From CANKBT01 sp038236005 (GTDB lineage Bacteria > Actinomycetota > Actinomycetes > Mycobacteriales > SCTD01), in assembly GCA_038236005.1 (NCBI GenBank), contig JBBSTI010000150.1:1-8511 (forward strand): 8,511 nt of DNA, read 5' to 3'. The translations under genes were made by a program, and so were the position numbers. Of this stretch, positions 1-6,111 are shown piece by piece. The notes beneath the pieces are model-generated. The model did no database searches, had not been told where the DNA came from, and was given only the letters and a program-made list of their open reading frames with translations. Within the stretch, counting starts at the first letter, position 1; each line of letters begins with the position of its first letter.

Positions 1-80
1 CCTCAACCCCCACCTCTAACAAGATCGACTCGACCCGGACTTTCCATGATCACCAAAGTTCTTACACAGAAAACTTGACA
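1..80 (-). mobile_element. Possible end of an insertion sequence or other inserted DNA at the left edge
   Basis: Reading the minus strand, the DUF222 coding sequence stops looking like its family at about position 84. It then runs into more AT-rich DNA that begins near TGTCAAGTTTTCTGTGTAAG (80 to 61). That stretch supplies four foreign residues and the TAA stop. A terminal tract with TGTGTAA resembles the ends of IS256-family elements, from general memory only. No transposase is visible, because any element would extend to the left of the window. A deletion junction or another kind of element is equally possible. Confidence 0.3.
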
Positions 81-787
81 AGCTCCAAGACCGGCAGCTC
101 ATCCCGCAGAGCCACCGCGAGGCGGACGGTGGACCGGGCGACCGGGTCGGACAGGCGCAGCGTGTCCCGCAGCCAGGTCGCGGTCGTGGTCCCCCGCAGA
201 CTCTCGCTCAGGTGCCCGCCGGTCGCGTCCATCTCTGCCAGCTCGGCGAGCGCCGCCGCCTGGGCCTGCTCGGCCAGCCGCAGCAACGCCTCGGTATCGG
301 CCCGCGAGCCCGACAGCGCGCCGCCCGCGAGCAGACCGGCGATCCCGTCCTGCGCCGCAGCCAACCGCGGCGACACCGCATCCGGCACCGACGGCGGCGT
401 GACCCCAGGCGTCGCCCAGAACGGCTCGCTCGCCGATGCGGGGACCGATGCGTCGACGGGAGGGGTTGCCTCCACGGCAGGGGCGGCTCCGTCACGCGGG
501 AAGCCCTGCACGGAGCCCTGTGCCGAGCCCTCGGCGACGACGTCATCGACGGCCCGGGTGACGTCGTCGGCCATCTTCAGGTCCGGGTCGGTGGGGCGCT
601 CACGCAGCCACCGCAGGTCGTCCTCGGTCAGCTCCAGGACGTCGACGAACGTGCCGGGCGGGTCCGGCAGCTCGAGGGTCAGGCTCCAGGAGGCGATCTG
701 CGCAGCAGTCAGGCCACACCCTGCGGACAGGTCCGACCGTCGGGGCCCGAGGGTGCTGGTGGCCTCGTCGTGCGACGCCAGCACCAC
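62..787 (-). pseudogene. DUF222 (13E12 repeat family) protein, truncated at the C-terminus
   Basis: A 241-residue product can be read from a GTG at 787; a second GTG lies at 784. Residues about 1-70 form an acidic N-terminus, 75-135 a Pro/Ala/Ser-rich linker, and about 138-235 the start of a DUF222 domain. The domain shows a Leu/Ala-rich helix (LLRLAEQAQAAALAELAEMD), then ATWLRDTLRLSDPVARSTVRLA. Full DUF222 proteins usually run to 400-550 residues and end in an HNH nuclease domain; both the rest of DUF222 and the HNH part are missing. After LPVL the frame enters unrelated DNA and stops at once, so the gene looks interrupted by an insertion or deletion. Family members are thought to be mobile or SOS-linked HNH nucleases, but this copy should have no nuclease activity. 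An SOS box and promoter lie upstream. A weak AGGAAG ribosome-binding site sits 13 nt before the start. Confidence 0.75.
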
Positions 788-811
788 TGAGAACCACCCG
801 CTTCCTGTTTA

Positions 812-827
812 TAGAACATCTGTTCGA
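812..827 (-). promoter_or_regulatory. LexA-binding SOS box upstream of the DUF222 gene
   Basis: On the minus strand the 16-mer reads TCGAACAGATGTTCTA. The actinobacterial and Bacillus-type SOS box is TCGAAC-N4-GTTCGA, so this site has a perfect GAAC-N4-GTTC core and one mismatch in the outer bases. It lies about 25 nt upstream of the GTG start and covers the expected transcription start of the promoter described separately. LexA binding there should block initiation. SOS boxes are also reported upstream of some 13E12-family genes of Mycobacterium tuberculosis, as I recall, which fits the gene it precedes. Confidence 0.75.
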
Positions 828-829
828 TA

Positions 830-857
830 AGTCTACTCAGCCCGCATCAGAAGTCAA
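830..857 (-). promoter_or_regulatory. Sigma70-type promoter of the DUF222 gene
   Basis: On the minus strand TTGACT (857-852) and TAGACT (835-830) are spaced by 16 bp, close to the TTGACA/TAtAaT consensus. Transcription should begin around 822-824, inside the SOS box. The placement of promoter, operator and start codon is coherent, which supports all three calls. The -10 element is inferred from sequence only. Confidence 0.5.
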
Positions 858-865
858 GGCCGCCT

Positions 866-902
866 CCACCGTTCCGCGAGGACTATTCCTTCGCTACGGT
901 GG
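866..902. repeat. Long imperfect hairpin (inverted repeat)
   Basis: Arms CCACCGT (866-872) and ACGGTGG (896-902) pair perfectly. An inner stem GCGAGGA (876-882) pairs with TCCTTCGC (887-894) with one bulged T, leaving a CTAT loop. No T-run follows on either strand, so it is not a classic terminator. It sits just upstream of the SOS-controlled promoter. It could be a protein-binding site, an RNA structure or a relic. Confidence 0.5.
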
Positions 903-1386
903 TGGAGTACAAGAAGCGGGCAGGACGACCAAGACACCGTTCTTGTCTGTGACACCAGGCTCTCGCCCTGAGCGCTTTCTGCAGCCTGCGCGAGATATGG
1001 ACAGGTGAACGCGGCGACCGGCCGACTATCAACGGAAACGCTACGGCCAGCTATGGCGTCGGCCGCATGGTGCAGGGCGCCGCCTCGGCCGTCCTCGTGC
1101 GATCAGTTGCGCTCTGACCGCACGTCCCATGTCTTCAGCTGCGCCCTGTGCCATGACCCGATCAAGGACCTCGCTTCCCGCCTCGCGTCGCGCTGCCCGC
1201 GCTCCCCTTCAGGGGTTCCCTGTTACCGCGGAGCGGCGCGAGACCGCAGCCGGGATGCGTGACAAGCCAAGGACGATCGGGCGGTGAGCGATGCGAGACC
1301 CAGCAAGAGCCTGCACGCCTGGCGGCCCGGGATCTCCCGCCGGTCGCCCGCTCCGGCCGGCCCCGGTCATGAGCGGACGAGGGTCA

Positions 1387-1523
1387 GGTGTCGCCCTTCT
1401 TATCGCCGCCCTTCTTGCCGCCGCCCTTCTTGCCGCCCTGCCGCCCTTCTGCCCGTTGCTCTTTCGCCCGTCGTCCTTCTTGCCGTCGTCCTTCTTGCCG
1501 TTGTCCTTCTTGCCGTCGTCCTT
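1387..1523 (-). repeat. 15-bp imperfect tandem repeat encoding KK-x-x-G pentapeptides
   Basis: Read on the minus strand, units of the form AAG-GAC-GAC-GGC-AAG recur every 15 bp from 1523 to about 1449 (five units). They degenerate into GGC-GGC-GGC-AAG-AAG units down to the stop. The encoded pattern moves from KKDDG and KKDNG to KKGGG and KKGGD. One unit near 1440 is short and carries the second frameshift, which suggests slippage during replication. Confidence 0.75.
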
Positions 1524-1969
1524 CTCAACAACCTTCGGCCCGTCCTTCTTCTTGCTTCCCGCGACACCCGACTCGCTCACCGGCCCGGCCCTGGCGCACC
1601 CCCAGCGGCTGGAGGACCCACCGCAGGTCGGGTGCTTTTCGGCGTAGGCGCGGGCTTGGAGGCGGGCGCAGCCGGCTTGCAGACAGGCGCAGCCGGCTTC
1701 GGCACAGGCTTCGGACCTGGCGTCTTGCCGGTCGGAGACGCCGGAGGGGCGACCGGAGCGGCGGGGACAGTCTTGGCTGGCTTCCCTCCCGGCGACGAGT
1801 CGGTCGGGGCCGCACCAGTCTCCGGAGCCAGTCGGGCCTCCTTCGAGCTCGGTTGCGAAGGCGGCGCGGACGGAACGACCGGCGGAGCACCGGCGGGAAC
1901 GGACGGAAAGAAAACAGCCCCCGGGGACGTCGACGGGTCCGACGCCCCGCCGGCCGCACGGACGGTATC

Positions 1970-1993
1970 CGTCTTCGTCTTCGTCTTCGTCTC
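1970..1993 (-). repeat. 6-bp tandem repeat encoding (Thr-Lys)n
   Basis: The plus strand shows four successive CGTCTT-type units, the last ending CGTCTC. On the coding strand they give TETKTKTKT near the start of the repeat protein. The unit length keeps the reading frame. Confidence 0.7.
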
Positions 1994-2085
1994 CGTGACG
2001 GAGGAGGACGAGGACGAGGCAGGGGTGAAGGCCACCGGAACGGCCCTGAGTCCCGTACGGGTGAGTGACCTCTGACCGGCCTGCC

Positions 2086-3663
2086 TCAGACCGGGAGGGG
2101 CACCTGCCAGCGGAACCGGGTGCCGTCCTGCTCGGCCGAGGTGACGAGGAGCTGACCGCCCAGCTCGTCGGCGCGTGAGCCGAGGTTCGCGAGCCCGCTG
2201 CGCCGCGGGCCCGGCGGGAGCCCGACCCCGTCATCGTCGACCTGCAGGACCAGGCCTTGGTCGCGTACGGCCACCACGACCTCGACCCGGCTCGCCCGCG
2301 CGTGCCGGGCGACGTTGCTGAGCGCCTCGCGGGTGGCGGCCAGCAGATGCTCGGCGACGTCGGACGGGACGGAGGTGTCGAGCAAGCCGGAGAGCCGCAG
2401 GGACGGTGCAAAGCCGAGCTGTACGGTCGCGGCGTCCACCGCCTGGAGCAGCAGCGCGCGCAAGGACGGACGCGCGTCCACCGGCACCTGCAGGCCGTAG
2501 ATGGTGGACCGCAGCTCGCGGATCGTCGCGTCGAGATCGTCGACCGCACGCTGCACCCGGGCCGCGGCGTCGTGCGGCCGATCGGAGATCAGCCGGGTGG
2601 CGCTCTCCAGCGCCATGCCGGTCGCGAACAGCCGCTGGATGACCAGGTCGTGCAGGTCTCGGGCGATCCGGTCGCGGTCGGCGTGCACCGCGAGACGTTC
2701 CTCGTCGCGGCGTCGGTCTGCTAGCTCCAGGGCGACCGCGGTCTGCCGCGCGAAGACGTCGACGCACCCTCGCTGCGCGTCGGTGAGCGGGTGCGGCAAC
2801 CCGACCAGGGCCAGCACGCCCTGGGTGCTCCCTCGAACCGGTCCCGGGTCGCCGAGCGGCACCGCGAGGTGGGGGCCGAGCACCTGGACCAGCTGCTCCT
2901 GGTCGACGATCCGGTGTCCGAGCAGGCCCGGACCGCCAGTGTCTCCGGTGTCTCCGGTCTCGCAGGTGTCTTCGGCCTCGATCAGCAGGTCCCCGTCGGG
3001 CAGCGGCAGCGCCACGACGACCGTCCGCGCCTCGGTCAGCTCGCGGACCCGTCGGGCGACCAGGGCCAGCACCTGCTCGGGCTCGTCGCCCGACAGCAGA
3101 GCGGTCGACACCTCACCGGTCGCGCGCTGCCACCGCTCCCGGGCGCGGCTGTCGGCGTACAGGCGGGCGTTCGCGATCGCGACCCCGGCAGCGGCTGCGA
3201 GCGCCTCGACGACCGCGCTGTCGCGTGCGTCGAAGGGCTCCCCGTCGCGCTTGTCGGTGAGGTAGAGGTTGCCGAAGACCTGGTCGCGCACGCGGACCGG
3301 CACCCCGAGGAACGTGCGCATCGGCGGGTGCCCGGGCGGGAAGCCGAAGGAGGCCGGCGAGTCAGAGAGCCGGTCCAGGCGCAGTGGGTGCGGGTGGCGG
3401 ATCAGCTCACCGAGCACCCCGCGGCCCCTCGGCAGAGCGCCGATCTGCTGGGCCCGTCCGGGTTCCAGCCCGACGAACAGGAACTCGTCGAGCTGCTGCC
3501 CGGAGTCGTCCAGCACCCCCAGCGCACCGTACGACGCGTCGACCAGCGACCGCGCCGCCTCCGCGATCCGTCGCAGCACGACCGGCAGCTCCAGCTCGCT
3601 CGCGACCCCGACGATGGCGTCGAGCAGCTGTTCGCTCGGGGGGGTGTCGGGCCTTGTGCTCAT
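2086..3663 (-). CDS. DevS/DosT-like sensor histidine kinase with two GAF domains
   Basis: This is a 525-residue soluble sensor kinase that should phosphorylate a NarL/DevR-type response regulator. GAF-A spans about 25-170 and GAF-B about 185-315. The HisKA_3 dimerisation domain has the phospho-acceptor in RDRIARDLHDLVIQRLF (His338). The ATPase domain shows an N box (REALSNVARHA, 445-455), DDDGVG (476-481) and GLANLGSRADELGG. GAF-A contains GHPPMRTFLGVPVRVRD and FGNLYLTDK. In M. tuberculosis DevS the same motifs hold the haem ligand His149 and Tyr171, 22 residues apart; here they are His112 and Tyr134 with identical spacing. Haem binding and O2, NO or CO sensing is therefore plausible. I chose ATG 3663 because homology begins there; the frame stays open to 3879, but the extra 72 residues are Arg/Gly-rich and look non-coding. 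DevS is 578 residues. GAF-B contains a small 9-bp repeat (ETGDTGDTGG, near 235-244). No transmembrane segment or partner regulator is visible. Confidence 0.88.
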   Translation of the reverse strand: MSTRPDTPPSEQLLDAIVGVASELELPVVLRRIAEAARSLVDASYGALGVLDDSGQQLDEFLFVGLEPGRAQQIGALPRGRGVLGELIRHPHPLRLDRLSDSPASFGFPPGHPPMRTFLGVPVRVRDQVFGNLYLTDKRDGEPFDARDSAVVEALAAAAGVAIANARLYADSRARERWQRATGEVSTALLSGDEPEQVLALVARRVRELTEARTVVVALPLPDGDLLIEAEDTCETGDTGDTGGPGLLGHRIVDQEQLVQVLGPHLAVPLGDPGPVRGSTQGVLALVGLPHPLTDAQRGCVDVFARQTAVALELADRRRDEERLAVHADRDRIARDLHDLVIQRLFATGMALESATRLISDRPHDAAARVQRAVDDLDATIRELRSTIYGLQVPVDARPSLRALLLQAVDAATVQLGFAPSLRLSGLLDTSVPSDVAEHLLAATREALSNVARHARASRVEVVVAVRDQGLVLQVDDDGVGLPPGPRRSGLANLGSRADELGGQLLVTSAEQDGTRFRWQVPLPV

Positions 3664-3678
3664 GGTCCATCTTGGACC
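3664..3678. repeat. Perfect inverted repeat abutting the kinase start codon
   Basis: GGTCCA-TCT-TGGACC has 6-bp arms and a 3-bp spacer and lies directly against the ATG of the kinase at 3663. The only AGG-like ribosome-binding site for that gene (3679-3677) sits at the outer edge of the hairpin. It could be an operator in the divergent kinase/lipase intergenic region or an RNA hairpin limiting translation. Short palindromes occur by chance in GC-rich DNA. Confidence 0.4.
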
Positions 3679-3782
3679 TGGCACCCGATCGCCGTTGCAG
3701 AGGGCTTGCCCGAACGCTCGACGTCCCGTAGTTCTTAGACCCCCGCCACGCCCGTCGGCGGCGACCACCCGGGAGTCCCGCC

Positions 3783-4721
3783 GTGCAGCACCCGTCCCGA
3801 TCGACCTCTCGCACGGGAACGGCGCTGCTCGCCGTCCTCGCCACGTTCGCCCTGCTCCTGGGGGCCGCGGCGCCGGCACAGGCCGCCTCGATCCGCGAGG
3901 GCAACCTGGCGGACTCGCTGTTTCGCTACGCCTCCGCCCCGGACAGCACCCGCGGCGCCAACGACTGGTCCTGCAAGCCCACGGCCCAGCGCCCGAACCC
4001 GGTGATCCTGGTGCCCGGCACGTTCTACAACCACGGCGCGACGTTCGTGAAGGCCGGTCCCCGCCTGAAGAACGCCGGCTACTGCGTCTTCGCGCTCAAC
4101 TACGGACTCACGCCCGCCTCGCTCGGTCGGCTCTCCGGGCTCGCGCCGGTGCCCACCTCGGTCGACCAGCTGGCCGCCTTCGTCGACCGGGTGCGCGCGT
4201 CCACCGGTGCGGCCAAGGTCGATCTGGTCGGCTGGTCGCAGGGCGGGCTGCTCCCGATCGCCTACCTCAAGCAGCGCGGCGGCGCCGACAAGGTTGCGCA
4301 CTATGTCGGGTGGGCCAACAGCGCCAACGGCACGACGTTCAACGGCATCGGCACGCTGGCCAACGGGATCGGGGCCCTGGGGCTCGGCGACGCCGCGCTC
4401 GACCTGCTCGACGTGCAGGGGGTCCGCGACCAGCTGGTCGGCAGCCCTTACATCACGGGCCTGAAAGCGATCCCGCTGCCCGCCGGCCCGAAGTACACCT
4501 CGATCTACAGCCGGTACGACAGGGTCGTCACGCCCTACCGAAGTGCGATCCTGCCGGCGCCCGCCCGCAACCTGCTGATCCAGAGCTATTGCCCGTTCGA
4601 CTTCACCGGCCACATCGGGATCTACCTCGACGACCCGACCCTGCAGCTGACGATGAACGCGCTCGCCGACGGCCCGAGCAGCTTCCGGCCCACCTGCAGT
4701 CGGTTCGGCGCGCCGATCTGA
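3783..4721 (+). CDS. Secreted triacylglycerol lipase, class 2 (alpha/beta hydrolase)
   Basis: This 312-residue exported lipase or esterase should hydrolyse acylglycerols outside the cell. It starts at GTG 3783, 7 nt after GGGAG (3771-3775). The signal peptide has basic residues at 6-10, a hydrophobic core at 13-29 and an AQA|A cleavage site near residue 34. The mature part shows VILVPGT (74-80, oxyanion-hole region) and the nucleophile elbow GWSQGG with Ser152. The probable acid is Asp246 in YSRYDRVV and the probable base His277 in FTGHIG. This arrangement and size match the Lipase_2 family known from Streptomyces and other actinobacteria. Four cysteines (64, 101, 270, 305) could form two disulfides, as expected for a secreted enzyme. 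It is transcribed divergently from the kinase gene across a 119-bp gap. The substrate range cannot be read from sequence. Confidence 0.9.
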   Translation: MQHPSRSTSRTGTALLAVLATFALLLGAAAPAQAASIREGNLADSLFRYASAPDSTRGANDWSCKPTAQRPNPVILVPGTFYNHGATFVKAGPRLKNAGYCVFALNYGLTPASLGRLSGLAPVPTSVDQLAAFVDRVRASTGAAKVDLVGWSQGGLLPIAYLKQRGGADKVAHYVGWANSANGTTFNGIGTLANGIGALGLGDAALDLLDVQGVRDQLVGSPYITGLKAIPLPAGPKYTSIYSRYDRVVTPYRSAILPAPARNLLIQSYCPFDFTGHIGIYLDDPTLQLTMNALADGPSSFRPTCSRFGAPI

Positions 4722-4808
4722 CCCTGGCCAATATCCGCCGCGGGTCGTGTCGGGGGTGACGTCTACGGTCGCCGCGGGGGTCGAGCCCGACGGACGAAGG
4801 CGTACGAG

Positions 4809-5033
4809 GTGCTCGACGAACCACCCCGGATCCTCGGGACCGCGCGTGGGTTCACGCTCGAGCCCAGTGCGGTGTGCGAGGTCGAGCGGGCGGGCGTGTG
4901 GCACCCCGGCACGGCGCTCGGCGGCTACGACGACCACCTCGTCGTGCGGTTCACGGTCGGGGTCGGCGAGACCTACCAGCAGGCCGTCCTCGTGGACCGC
5001 GTCAGGCCCGCACGGTCCGCCGCGAGGTCGTGA
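4809..5033 (+). CDS. Small conserved-looking protein of unknown function
   Basis: This encodes 74 residues from GTG 4809, with a GAAGG ribosome-binding site (4796-4800) 8 nt upstream. I do not recognise the family. Almost every codon ends in G or C, as in the surrounding real genes, which supports coding. The central part (GVWHPGTALGGYDDHLVVRF, 29-48, then TVGVGETYQQAVLVDRVRP) alternates hydrophobic and polar residues. It reads like a small beta-barrel (SH3 or Tudor-like) fold, which is only an impression. There is no signal peptide or membrane segment and only one cysteine (23). Its 3' end overlaps the convergent racemase gene by 32 bp. It may be co-transcribed with the lipase 87 bp upstream. 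Confidence 0.6.
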   Translation: MLDEPPRILGTARGFTLEPSAVCEVERAGVWHPGTALGGYDDHLVVRFTVGVGETYQQAVLVDRVRPARSAARS

Positions 5034-6111
5034 CCGCCGCCAGCACGTCCTCGCGGACCGTCACGCCGAGCCCCGGCCCGGTCGGTACGGCGATCTGCCC
5101 GTCCTTCAGGACGAACGGCTCGGTCACGTCCTGCTCGTAGTAGCGGTCCGAGGCGGAGATGTCGCCCGGCAGCGTGAACCCGGGCAGCGAGGCGAGCGCG
5201 AGGTTCGCGGCCCGGCCGAGCCCGGTCTCCAGCATCCCGCCGCACCAGACCGGGGTGTCGAGCGCCTGGGCGACGTCGTGGGCCCGTCGGGCCTCCAGGT
5301 AGCCGCCCATCCGGCCGGCTTTGAGGTTGACGATGCTGCAGGCGCCCGCGCCGATCGCCCGGGCCGTCGTGGCGGCCGAGGTGATCGACTCGTCCAGGCA
5401 GATCGGCGTGGCGCAGCGCCGGGCCAGCTCGGCGTGCAGGTGCAGCGCGTCGTGCTCGAACGGCTGCTCGATCAGGAGCATCCCGAACGGGTCCAGGCGT
5501 TGCAGCTGGGCGAGGTCGCGCGCGCGGTAGGCGGCGTTGCCGTCGACCTGCAGGGCCAGGTCCGGACCGAACGCCTCCCGCACGGCCATCACCGGCTCGA
5601 CGTCCCAGCCCGGCTCGATCTTCAGCTTGACCCGGCCGTATCCCTGCTCGCGATAGCGGCCGACCGTCGCGACCAGCTGGTCGATCGTGTCGGTGATCCC
5701 CACCGAGACGCCGACGTCGACCCGGTCCCGGGTGCCGCCGAGATAGCTGGCGAGGCTGAGCCCGCCGGTCTGCAGCTCGGCGTCCAGCACCGCCATCTCG
5801 AGGGCGCCCTTGGCCATCCGGTGGCCGATGATGTGCTCGGTCAGCGCCGCGACTCCTGGGCCGGTCAGCGCCGGACAGGCGAGGGCGGCGGGCGCGAGGT
5901 AGGTCTCCAGCACGTGCTGGGCCGACTCGACATACTCCTCGCTGTAGATCGGGTCGCTCAGCGTCACGCACTCGCCGTAGCCGGTGACCCCGTCGGCCGT
6001 CCTCGCGACCACGATCAGGATGTCGCGGCCGGTCTGCTCCCCGAACGACGTGCGAAAAGGCGTCACCAGCGGCATGTTCAGCCGCAGCAGCTCCACCGAC
6101 TCCAGCCTCAT
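5002..6111 (-). CDS. N-acylamino-acid racemase / o-succinylbenzoate synthase family enzyme (enolase superfamily)
   Basis: This 369-residue enzyme belongs to the MLE subgroup of the enolase superfamily, often labelled menC. Expected residues are all present: the Lys pair in VKLKIEPGWD (162, 164), metal ligands Asp190 (LQVDGN), Glu215 (LLIEQP) and Asp240 (ICLDES), and the second catalytic Lys264 (NLKAGRMGG). These sit one position from the Amycolatopsis racemase numbering (163/189/214/239/263) as I recall it. Such enzymes racemise N-acylamino acids, notably N-succinyl forms, and some also make o-succinylbenzoate for menaquinone. I prefer the racemase role because the two upstream genes encode an acyltransferase and a deacylase, and no men gene is nearby. 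ATG 6111 is firm: AGGAGG lies 7 nt upstream, homology begins there, and it overlaps the hydrolase stop as ATGA. The frame extends to 6201, but that part is shadow. It is last in the operon. Confidence 0.9.
   Translation of the reverse strand: MRLESVELLRLNMPLVTPFRTSFGEQTGRDILIVVARTADGVTGYGECVTLSDPIYSEEYVESAQHVLETYLAPAALACPALTGPGVAALTEHIIGHRMAKGALEMAVLDAELQTGGLSLASYLGGTRDRVDVGVSVGITDTIDQLVATVGRYREQGYGRVKLKIEPGWDVEPVMAVREAFGPDLALQVDGNAAYRARDLAQLQRLDPFGMLLIEQPFEHDALHLHAELARRCATPICLDESITSAATTARAIGAGACSIVNLKAGRMGGYLEARRAHDVAQALDTPVWCGGMLETGLGRAANLALASLPGFTLPGDISASDRYYEQDVTEPFVLKDGQIAVPTGPGLGVTVREDVLAAVTTSRRTVRA

Larger units (their letters stand above)
828..1383. other. Gene-free stretch between the DUF222 gene and the repeat gene
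   Basis: Apart from the promoter at 830-857 and the hairpin at 866-902, I see nothing supportable here. The longest plus-strand reading frame (1005-1262, 85 codons from GTG) has no recognisable motif and lacks the strong third-position GC bias of the real genes nearby. No tRNA or other RNA gene is evident. It may be decayed sequence. Confidence 0.5.
1384..2035 (-). pseudogene. Lys/Pro/Ala-rich low-complexity repeat protein, broken by two frameshifts
   Basis: The protein starts at GTG 2035 with an AGGG ribosome-binding site 8 nt upstream. It opens Ser/Thr-rich (VAFTPASSSSSSVTETKTKT) and becomes Pro/Ala-rich with KPAAP-type repeats. The frame then hits TGA at 1577-1579. Shifting by one base just upstream (about 1580-1600) continues into a Lys/Asp/Gly region (SKKKDGPKVVEKDDGKKDNG). 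A second one-base shift near 1435-1446 continues the repeat as GGKKGGGKKGGDKKGDT and stops at TGA 1386-1384. The span is 652 nt; restoring two bases gives 654, an exact 218 codons. Composition agrees across all three segments, so one gene with two one-base losses, or two sequence errors, explains the data. No signal peptide, membrane segment or known domain is visible. It follows the histidine kinase by about 50 bp on the same strand, so co-transcription is likely. The function is unknown; the basic tail would suit binding to nucleic acid or acidic surfaces, which is inference. Confidence 0.55.

Noticed and set aside
1005..1262. 85-codon plus-strand frame in the gene-free stretch
   Set aside because: It lacks the codon bias of the neighbouring genes, has no good ribosome-binding site and no recognisable motif.
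3664..3782. DevR (dormancy) box or clear promoter between kinase and lipase
   Set aside because: GGGAC-like half sites and a TTGCCC...TAGTTC pair can be picked out, but no full palindrome or convincing -10/-35 pair is present.
3664..3879. N-terminal extension of the kinase by 72 residues
   Set aside because: The added residues are Arg/Gly-rich and unlike the family. They would overlap the divergent lipase gene, and DevS-like homology begins after ATG 3663.
4722..4745. Possible terminator after the lipase (ACCC...GGGT)
   Set aside because: The stem is only four or five base pairs with a long loop and no T-run.
3269..4759. Long plus-strand open frame across the kinase and lipase genes
   Set aside because: It is an antisense or off-frame shadow caused by high GC. 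Composition is Arg/Ser/Pro-rich with no motifs, while both real genes have full catalytic motifs.
5002..6111. Dedicated menaquinone-pathway MenC
   Set aside because: The family fits, but the partners in the operon are an acyltransferase and a deacylase, and no menaquinone gene is near. It is not excluded as a side activity.
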